This document shows positions 13,023-18,593 of a stretch of 18,593 nt of DNA, in pieces. The stretch comes from JAFDZW01 sp035632315. GTDB lineage: Bacteria; Bacteroidota; Ignavibacteria; Palsa-1295. The stretch is from positions 1 to 18,593 of the forward strand of contig DASQGZ010000025.1 of the NCBI GenBank assembly GCA_035632315.1, given 5' to 3'. A program made the position numbers and the translations under genes. Within the stretch, counting starts at the first letter, position 1. Each line of letters opens with the position of its first letter. Under the pieces are notes generated by a model. It was not told where the DNA came from and searched no databases. It saw nothing but the letters and a program-made list of their open reading frames with translations.

Positions 13023-14024
13023 ATGACGATTACGTTTGTCGGGCCCGCGCAATCGCGCTTTGTACGCAACGACATCGAAATTCTTTCACGCAAACACACG
13101 CTTCGCATTGTCGATGCGAATATGGGTCGTGGAAAATCTGCGGCGCTGAAATTACTTCGTCTCGAACTTGCAATTTTAAAACAACTCTTTGGCTCCGACG
13201 CGCTCTTCTTTTGGTTTGCCGATTATTATTCGCTTATCCCGACGCTCATCGCGCGGCTGTTCGCCAAGAAAGTATTCGTTGTTGCCGGCGGATTCGATGT
13301 AACGTACATCCCCGAAGTCAAGAGCGGCGCGCGCGTTCGCCCCATGAGATGGTTTCTTGTTCGCAACACGCACCGCTTCGCGACAAAAGTGTTTCCGGTA
13401 AGCAATTACGCAAAACATTTGCTCGATACCAATTCGAAGCGTCATGCGCCCGCAGAAGTGATTTATAACGCCGTCGATACAAAACGATTTTTATTTTCAT
13501 CTGCATCGCGCGAACCTGTTGCGATCACCGTCACGCAGCTGGACATTGTGCTCGATTATCTGCTCAAGGGCATTGATGTTTTTCTCAAAGTTGCCGAAGC
13601 AATGCCGGATGTGAAATTTGAACTCGTCGGCATTCGAGGCGAAGCGCTCGCGCATGCGCGAAAAGAAGCAGCGCATTTGAGCAATGTTACGATTACCGAA
13701 GGTCCCGTCAGCTACGAAACGCTTCTTAATTATTATCATACCGCCTCGACGTATTGCCAGCTTTCGATGGATGAGACGTTCGGCGTCGCAACTGCCGAAG
13801 CTATGAGTACGGGCTGCATTCCGGTGGTCAGCGAAGTGCCGTCGCTTCGCGAAGTCACGGGCGAAACTGGATATGTCGTAAATCGTAATGACATAACCGC
13901 GATCGCTGATGCAATTAGAAAAAGTTTCGATGCAAGCGAAGCGCAGCGCCAAGCGTGCAGCGAGTATGTTCGCAAGTTTGACATCGAACAGCGTGCGGAA
14001 ATGTTGCTGGCAGAGGTGAGATAG
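13023..14024 (+). CDS. GT-B glycosyltransferase (family 4-like)
   Basis: The 333-residue protein has two Rossmann-like halves. The C-terminal half carries the retaining GT-B hallmark E-x7-E, MDETFGVATAEAMSTGCIPVV (Glu251, Glu259), which binds the nucleotide-sugar donor, and a Lys182 in YLLKGID where family 4 enzymes place a donor-binding Lys. The N-terminal half has FWFADYYSLIP and an AGGFDVTYIPE acceptor-side region. It likely adds a sugar to a growing lipid-linked or surface glycan at the inner face of the membrane. The start codon abuts the preceding stop (TAAATG). The flippase gene 465 bases downstream, beyond a toxin-antitoxin pair, fits a polysaccharide or O-antigen-like pathway. Confidence 0.9.
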   Translation: MTITFVGPAQSRFVRNDIEILSRKHTLRIVDANMGRGKSAALKLLRLELAILKQLFGSDALFFWFADYYSLIPTLIARLFAKKVFVVAGGFDVTYIPEVKSGARVRPMRWFLVRNTHRFATKVFPVSNYAKHLLDTNSKRHAPAEVIYNAVDTKRFLFSSASREPVAITVTQLDIVLDYLLKGIDVFLKVAEAMPDVKFELVGIRGEALAHARKEAAHLSNVTITEGPVSYETLLNYYHTASTYCQLSMDETFGVATAEAMSTGCIPVVSEVPSLREVTGETGYVVNRNDITAIADAIRKSFDASEAQRQACSEYVRKFDIEQRAEMLLAEVR

Positions 14025-14066
14025 ATATCGCGGAACCATTCAAAATAGATAGGGGTATGATGAAAT

Positions 14067-14270
14067 ATGACAATCAAGGTTATTCTCGAAAAAGGTGAAG
14101 ACGGCTTCATCGTGGCCCATTGCCCCGCGCTGAAAAGCTGTTGGTCGCAAGGAAAAACTCGCGATGAAGCGCTGGCGAATATTCGTGAAGCGATTGAGTT
14201 ATATTTAGAATCGAATCCGTTCGAAATCGTCGTCGATGAGGACCATGAAGTGGTCGAACTCACAGTATGA
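14067..14270 (+). CDS. hicB: HicB-family antitoxin
   Basis: This is a 67-residue protein with the HicB core: a strand-rich start, GFIVAHCPALKSCWSQGKTRDEALANIREAIELYLES, matching the family pattern of a CP-x-L-x-x-C-x-SQG turn and an EAL-x-NI-x-EAI helix. It lacks the C-terminal DNA-binding domain of longer HicB proteins, so autoregulation by direct operator binding is doubtful. HicB proteins neutralise HicA by binding it. AGGGG lies upstream of the ATG. The gene overlaps the toxin gene by four bases (ATGA). Confidence 0.92.
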   Translation: MTIKVILEKGEDGFIVAHCPALKSCWSQGKTRDEALANIREAIELYLESNPFEIVVDEDHEVVELTV

Positions 14271-14482
14271 ACGTACCGGTCCTCGGCGCAAAAGAAGTTC
14301 TGTCAGCATTGCGTCGTCTGGGATTTCAAGAAGTGCATCGCAGAGGAAGTCATGTCAAGTTGACTCATGCTGACGGTCGAGTTATTATTATTCCCTTCCA
14401 TAATCCGGTTGATCGCTACACACTCAAAGGAGCATTAAAAGATGCCGACATTGATATTCAAGATTTCCTGAATGCGTTATAA
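14267..14482 (+). CDS. hicA: HicA-family mRNA interferase toxin
   Basis: This 71-residue protein has the compact dsRBD-like HicA fold: an N-terminal helix, KEVLSALRRLGFQEVHRRGSH, then strand VKLTHADGRVIIIPFHNP and the helix TLKGALKDADIDIQDFL. His29 in RRGSHVKL is the conserved catalytic His of these ribonucleases, which cleave mRNA when free of HicB. The order is antitoxin then toxin, the reverse of the classic hicAB arrangement but common in this subfamily. The stop lies 6 bases before the flippase start, so the module is embedded in the polysaccharide transcription unit. Confidence 0.93.
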   Translation: MNVPVLGAKEVLSALRRLGFQEVHRRGSHVKLTHADGRVIIIPFHNPVDRYTLKGALKDADIDIQDFLNAL

Positions 14483-14488
14483 CCTGCT

Positions 14489-15811
14489 TTGAAATTTTCT
14501 CAACATCTCGGTAAGGGCGCGTGGGGTTTCGCAACGAAGCTCTTGCCGGCGGTCTATGGCGTCGTGATGACGGTGCTTGTCTTTAAAGTGCTTCCGAAAG
14601 AAGAAAGCGGCGAGCTTGCGCTTTTTCAGGTGATCTTTGGAATGATCTTTACGTTCGCCGATTCTTTTGCACTGCAAGCGATCGTCAAGTTCGGCGTCGA
14701 TACGAAGAACGATCTGGGCGAATTGCTCTCGGCAACATCGTTGCTGTTCTTCGGATTTCTTGCTGTTGTGCTCGGAGCGATGGGCATCTTCCCGAATCTG
14801 CTCGGCTCGCTGATGAACGCGCCGTTATTGCCGCGGCTGATCCCGAGTTTAATTTTTCTGACGATCCTCACTGTGCCGCGCGTGATCGCGAGCAAAATTT
14901 TTCAGATGCGATTCCATACAAAAGAATTATTTTTTATGGATCTCATCTATTTCGGCGGGTCGAGCGTGATCGTTGCGTATTATGGCTTTGCAGGAAAACT
15001 CTCGTCGGCGTACGACGTTATTTTTATTACGATGATCACCGCTGCGGCAAGCTCTGTCTATTCGCTTATTGCCGCACGGCGCGATATTCTCTTCAAACCG
15101 CGGTTTACGAAAGCGATGGTGAAAAAGATTTTTGATTTCACACGCTACCAAACGGCAACAGGCACGGTACACGTCTTCCAACAAAATCTCGACAGTTTGC
15201 TTGTGCCTGCATTTCTCGGCGTCGAAGCGCTGGCGAACTATCAGGTCGCAAAATTTTTCTTTAAGGGTTTTGACGTTCTGCGGGATACGCAAGGCATCTT
15301 CGTTTTTCCGGCATCGAGCAAATATCATGCGTCCGGCGATACGGCAACATTGCAAAAGATCATCGAAAAAGCGACGAGCTTTTTATTTATTCTGATGGTG
15401 CCGGTGTGCATCCTGCTTATTATTTTTGCGCCGACAATCTTTCATCTAATTTATGGCACGAAGTTCGATGTCAGCATCGATGTGTTTCGTGTGCTGATCG
15501 CAACCGGATTTGTGCTGCCCGTCGTGATGGTCGCAATGAGCGCACTCGTCGGGATGGGCCGCGTCAAAGAAGTCTTTCGCATCATTCTTGCTTCACTTAT
15601 TATTAATGTCGCGCTCGCTGTTGTGCTGCTTCCCGCGCTCGGGCTGATTGGCGCGGCGACCGCATTCGCTATTTCAATGATAGTCCAAGCCGTTGCCGGC
15701 TATCGCGTAATGAAACGCGACGTCCCGCTCGAAGCCCGCGAACTCCTCTTGCGCGGTGTCGCCGACGGCAAGCATTTTGTGATGGAACGAATTACCGGTG
15801 GAAGACAATAA
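14489..15811 (+). CDS. MOP-type polysaccharide/oligosaccharide flippase
   Basis: The 440-residue protein is almost entirely hydrophobic segments, around twelve membrane helices, with the N-terminal look of Wzx-like transporters (GKGAWGFATKLLPAVYGVVM, then LPKEESGELALFQ). Members of the MOP exporter family flip lipid-linked glycans across the inner membrane. The TTG start at 14489 is used because it opens the natural N-terminus 6 bases after hicA; the next in-frame Met lies within the first membrane helix. It pairs logically with the glycosyltransferase upstream. The last 20 bases overlap the 3' end of the convergent lipoprotein gene. Lipid II or teichoic-type flippases are alternatives within the same superfamily. 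Confidence 0.85.
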   Translation: MKFSQHLGKGAWGFATKLLPAVYGVVMTVLVFKVLPKEESGELALFQVIFGMIFTFADSFALQAIVKFGVDTKNDLGELLSATSLLFFGFLAVVLGAMGIFPNLLGSLMNAPLLPRLIPSLIFLTILTVPRVIASKIFQMRFHTKELFFMDLIYFGGSSVIVAYYGFAGKLSSAYDVIFITMITAAASSVYSLIAARRDILFKPRFTKAMVKKIFDFTRYQTATGTVHVFQQNLDSLLVPAFLGVEALANYQVAKFFFKGFDVLRDTQGIFVFPASSKYHASGDTATLQKIIEKATSFLFILMVPVCILLIIFAPTIFHLIYGTKFDVSIDVFRVLIATGFVLPVVMVAMSALVGMGRVKEVFRIILASLIINVALAVVLLPALGLIGAATAFAISMIVQAVAGYRVMKRDVPLEARELLLRGVADGKHFVMERITGGRQ

Positions 15812-17024
15812 ACGCCGATGCTTGATTAGAGTAACGTAACGAGTTAAGAATTGGCGGTAGTTCATACGCCTCTATGAATATGTCGATCGAACTGCTCGAA
15901 TTCGAGTTGAATCCATATGCGTTTTGCACGAAGTTGTCGGACGGCACATTGATGATCTGATACACAATTAACGAATCCGTCACATACGCTAGTTGTGCAT
16001 TGGCTAGTGTCACTCCCCAATACCGGTATGAATAATTGTTCGTCGTGGTATCATGGTTCGAGAAAGAAACCGATCTCAGTGTCTTCAGGTCAGCACTGAA
16101 TGTTCCGCTGATACTGTCATGCGACCAGACAGAATATCCGGAATTCGGGACGATCAATGAATTGAAGCTTGACACAAATCCTGTCGGGAGGAAGGACGAT
16201 TGGAAAAGAACGTCATTCTTACAGAGCAACGTCCCAGTTACCGAACTATTATACAATAACTTATCGTATGTTTTACTGTAGTACTCAACATTTAACCGGA
16301 CGCCGATACTTTTTGATGCTGCAAGCATCTCCGGGGTGACCGCCGGCATGACAATATTATAATACGCCATACTGCTGCCGTAACGGTTATGAAGTGGATC
16401 ATAGACGACGACAGAAACCTGATAGATCCCATATTCCGAGAACAGATACGGCAGAACATTGGAGCTTGTAACGATAGTTGAATCGGTCCGCATACCAAAA
16501 ATATGATATTTGAATGTGAAGAGCTCCGGGTTCAACGGTATTATTGTTTGAATATCTGCTGTTTCACCAACAGTGCTGTCAGTATTTGCGAATAGAAAAA
16601 GATTTCCCGATGCCGGCGAGATCAGTACTGACGGCGGTACAGAATCAATGTTCGCAATCGTGCTGTCCGTGGTGATTAGCGAATCTGAAAAGCTGTCGTA
16701 TGCCGAAACTACGATCTTATATTTTCCCGAACCGGTAAACGCAAGATCGGTCAGCGGCTTCGATGCGTCCAGATGTGTGTGAGGTGTTGTCGGTAGGATT
16801 CCTTGTACATCCCAATTCAAATACATATTTGAATTAGCCACACCGCTTACTGCTGCTTTCATGGCATAATATTGAAACGGAATTCCGCGCAGCGTATCCG
16901 GGCTGAACAGCAGGCGGTGCCGTGCGGATGTTTGTGCTGCATTCGTAATGTTCGTGACATATTCTTTGCACGAAGAAAGAAGTCCTGCTGCCGCGATCGC
17001 GAGAATAATTATTATGTGCCGCAT
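15792..17024 (-). CDS. PKD-like lipoprotein, second member of a tandem family
   Basis: This is a 410-residue lipoprotein with signal peptide and lipobox LLSSC-KE (Cys19). Near residues 40-75 it shares with its upstream neighbour the pattern F-x-PDTLxGxPxQYYxxxAxVxGxAxSxxYLxWD, and then the PKD-like closing block GKYKIVVSAYDSFSDSLI. A second Ig-like part (YGIYQVSVVVYDP) follows. The C-terminal half is Ser/Tyr/Asn-rich and beta-like, ending FIVFHR, close to the ends of the two neighbouring genes on this strand. PKD folds mediate protein or carbohydrate contacts on cell surfaces; no enzymatic motif is visible. It is probably anchored in the outer membrane. It overlaps the flippase gene tail-to-tail by 20 bases. 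Confidence 0.8.
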   Translation of the reverse strand: MRHIIIILAIAAAGLLSSCKEYVTNITNAAQTSARHRLLFSPDTLRGIPFQYYAMKAAVSGVANSNMYLNWDVQGILPTTPHTHLDASKPLTDLAFTGSGKYKIVVSAYDSFSDSLITTDSTIANIDSVPPSVLISPASGNLFLFANTDSTVGETADIQTIIPLNPELFTFKYHIFGMRTDSTIVTSSNVLPYLFSEYGIYQVSVVVYDPLHNRYGSSMAYYNIVMPAVTPEMLAASKSIGVRLNVEYYSKTYDKLLYNSSVTGTLLCKNDVLFQSSFLPTGFVSSFNSLIVPNSGYSVWSHDSISGTFSADLKTLRSVSFSNHDTTTNNYSYRYWGVTLANAQLAYVTDSLIVYQIINVPSDNFVQNAYGFNSNSSSSIDIFIEAYELPPILNSLRYSNQASAFIVFHR

Positions 17025-17035
17025 GTCGGATTGAT

Positions 17036-17065
17036 CTATTATATAGATTGTGAACTATATAATAG
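17036..17065. promoter_or_regulatory. Perfect A+T-rich inverted repeat upstream of the PKD-like lipoprotein
   Basis: CTATTATATAG (17036-17046) and CTATATAATAG (17055-17065) are exact reverse complements separated by 8 bases, beginning 12 bases before the ATG at 17024 on the minus strand. The position suits an operator or a leader hairpin; which one cannot be told from sequence. Confidence 0.5.
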
Positions 17066-17126
17066 TACCCTCCGGCAGGCAAACAGACGTTTAGGGATGC
17101 AATATTGACCTACTCGAGATGTACTC

Positions 17127-18332
17127 TCACCGAGAGAACATCACATAACCGAACGGCAGAGCAGTCTGAGCAGGAAATGTAAATGACGTTTGCGACGGAT
17201 TACCGCATTCTACTCCAGTGTATGGGTTCAGAGTCGAGGAAAATTTTACACCGCTCGCAAACTGGTTCAGTGATTTCCCAAGCACTGCATATACGACCGA
17301 GTTTGCTGTAATATGGTAAAGCGTGAGATTATTCAGGGTGTAGCTCCATTGCAACGGGTAGGTCGCGCCGTTGATCAATGCCGTATCATTGACCGAGACC
17401 GCAACCGAAGGGATCGCCGTGAGATCACCTGAGAGTGATCCGGAGATCGCATCATCGACCGACGGAAAGTTCGGATAAAAATTCTGGTGCGTCGCATTGT
17501 TCTCATTCGCAAATGACAATCCGTTCCAATTCGATCCGGGCAAAGTATCGGTCAGCGGAAGCCCGATCTTCAACGAGCGCGGCGGGGTTGTAAATTGCGG
17601 GATCGACAACGCATCAAGCGCAAGATGCACCGAGACATACGTCATTGATCTCAAAAACGCAGCATCAAGCGGACGCGCTTTATAATTGATGACAGAAGAA
17701 TCTTTCCCGAACGAGACACCCGAACCATCAACTGCTGTCACGACGACCTTGACGGTCTTCGGATAGTTGAGGAAAACGACGATGCCATCACTGGCATACA
17801 GAGGTTTTATAACAGAATCTTTCCCGTCGATAATAATATGATAGGTAACGTATAGCGAAGGTGCGGGAGACGAATACTTGATATTATACGAAAACAATGT
17901 TTGGGTAAACATCCCATTCTCATCAACTACGACGGCGCTATCGCCCGTGCGCGGAAAAACTGTTATCGAATGAAGTGTATCGTGAATGACCGCCGATGTT
18001 TGTTTCTTTGCAATGATGGTATCGGTAAATTGATCGAACGCGGTTACGACGATCGGATATGTTCCTGTTTTTGCATACGAATGCTGTTGGGTATAACTAC
18101 CGTTGCTGCTTTTCAAGCTGTCGCCGAAATCCCACGTATAATAGATGTCGCTCTGCGCCATCCCGTTTACACGGGCTTCAAGACTGTACGTCTGATACGG
18201 GACACCAAAGAGCGAGTCCGGTTTGATCGCGAGACTGATCGCATTCGATGACACTACATTCGTAACGTCGCTTTTGCACGAAACGAGCGAGAGGCTTGCG
18301 CCGACGAGGATGAGAGAGATCGCTGTTTTCAT
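17127..18332 (-). CDS. PKD-domain lipoprotein, first complete member of a tandem family
   Basis: The 401-residue lipoprotein has lipobox LVSC-KS (Cys19). Residues ~36-100 form a recognisable PKD domain: YYTWDFGDSLKSSNGSYTQQHSYAKTGTYPIVVTAFDQF, with the canonical W-D-F-G-D and H-x-Y-x-x-x-G-T-Y motifs. This domain is better preserved than in the neighbour. A second Ig-like stretch follows (VTYHIIIDGKDSV ... VKVVVTAVDGSG). The C-terminal part is a variable beta-rich region ending GYVMFSR. The family similarity to the next gene is clear in the first third and at the very C-terminus and weak between, suggesting a conserved anchor/PKD base with a diverging outer part. Separated from the next family member by 102 bases. 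Probably surface-exposed on the outer membrane; partner unknown. Confidence 0.85.
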   Translation of the reverse strand: MKTAISLILVGASLSLVSCKSDVTNVVSSNAISLAIKPDSLFGVPYQTYSLEARVNGMAQSDIYYTWDFGDSLKSSNGSYTQQHSYAKTGTYPIVVTAFDQFTDTIIAKKQTSAVIHDTLHSITVFPRTGDSAVVVDENGMFTQTLFSYNIKYSSPAPSLYVTYHIIIDGKDSVIKPLYASDGIVVFLNYPKTVKVVVTAVDGSGVSFGKDSSVINYKARPLDAAFLRSMTYVSVHLALDALSIPQFTTPPRSLKIGLPLTDTLPGSNWNGLSFANENNATHQNFYPNFPSVDDAISGSLSGDLTAIPSVAVSVNDTALINGATYPLQWSYTLNNLTLYHITANSVVYAVLGKSLNQFASGVKFSSTLNPYTGVECGNPSQTSFTFPAQTALPFGYVMFSR

Positions 18333-18348
18333 ATTTCGATGGATTTAA

Positions 18349-18356
18349 AAAACGTA
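18349..18356 (-). promoter_or_regulatory. Possible -7 element (TACGTTTT)
   Basis: On the minus strand TACGTTTT matches TAnnTTTG at all but the last base and ends 16 bases before the ATG at 18332. The distance is close to that of the TACATTTA elements before the left-hand lipoproteins. No -33 element is apparent. Confidence 0.25.
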
Positions 18357-18500
18357 AATGACAGATGCTCTATGAACGCGCCGACCCGTCTGTAGTTTCG
18401 GGCATAAGTTCGTGCACTATCAAACGAAAGGTTCTCAGAGGAATAATATTAGTAGAAAATCACTTACACACCCTATAACAATATATATCACACACAAAAT

Positions 18501-18593
18501 TTATCGGTGAAAAATGATCAACGTCCATGCAGGAGTAAATACGGAAATGTCGAGAGAATTCGGAAGATTCGAATCGAACAAATTGATGGTATC
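18501..18593 (-). CDS. Third tandem lipoprotein-family gene, C-terminal fragment cut by window end
   Basis: Reading the minus strand from the right edge, an open frame of 30 codons ends at a TAA (18501-18503). Its last residues are WTLIIFHR, nearly the same as the FIVFHR end of the gene at 15792-17024 and similar to VMFSR of the gene at 17127-18332. Strand, spacing (168 bases to the next start) and terminus all fit a third copy of the same family. The short length keeps confidence moderate. Confidence 0.55.
   Translation of the reverse strand, partial: DTINLFDSNLPNSLDISVFTPAWTLIIFHR

Noticed and set aside
18507..18593. Plus-strand frames opening at GTG 18507 or ATG 18514 and running off the window
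   Set aside because: Both are short and without family features, whereas the minus-strand frame over the same bases ends with the FHR terminus shared by the neighbouring genes.

Overview
The window looks like a chromosomal stretch of a Gram-negative bacterium of the Bacteroidota/Chlorobiota (FCB) side of the tree, possibly Ignavibacteria or Kapabacteria-like. The evidence is: two secreted proteins with type IX secretion (T9SS) C-terminal sorting domains, several lipoproteins with Lys/Ser/Glu-rich residues after the lipobox Cys, an outer-membrane barrel ending in Phe, and Bacteroidota-style -7 elements (TAnnTTTG) before several genes. The exact lineage is an inference. No rRNA, tRNA, transposase or CRISPR array was seen.

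Left edge (1-2254), A+T-rich: the 3' end of a large gene with a Gly/Ser-rich linker and a C-terminal HExxH metallopeptidase-like domain, resembling the toxin tip of a polymorphic toxin. A 70-codon ORF follows in the same frame directly after its stop codon. Then come two tandem, clearly paralogous lipoproteins of unknown function with a shared promoter-like element.

Middle (2441-7450): a secreted trimeric fibre-like protein with exact 17-residue repeats and a peptidase S74 chaperone domain; convergent with it a TauD-like Fe(II)/2-oxoglutarate oxygenase and an acyl-CoA dehydrogenase, separated by a long near-perfect inverted repeat; then a T9SS-secreted protein with choice-of-anchor-D-like domains.

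7451-12503: a repeat-rich intergenic region, a large secreted N,N-dimethylformamidase-like protein with a T9SS/FlgD-like tail, a repeat-rich downstream region, and a two-gene minus-strand unit (aldehyde dehydrogenase then a small outer-membrane barrel).

12504-15811 (plus strand): a small secreted protein, a GT-B glycosyltransferase, a HicB-HicA toxin-antitoxin pair and a MOP-type flippase. These are tightly packed as one likely transcription unit for surface polysaccharide or glycan work, with the TA module lodged inside it.

Right edge (15792-18593, minus strand): a tandem family of PKD-containing lipoproteins. Two are complete, and a third, cut by the window end, is recognisable by its reading frame and the same aromatic-[HS]-R terminus. 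The window is dominated by cell-surface and secreted proteins with a few metabolic enzymes. The least explained parts are the toxin-like left edge with its lipoprotein pair and the right-hand lipoprotein family.
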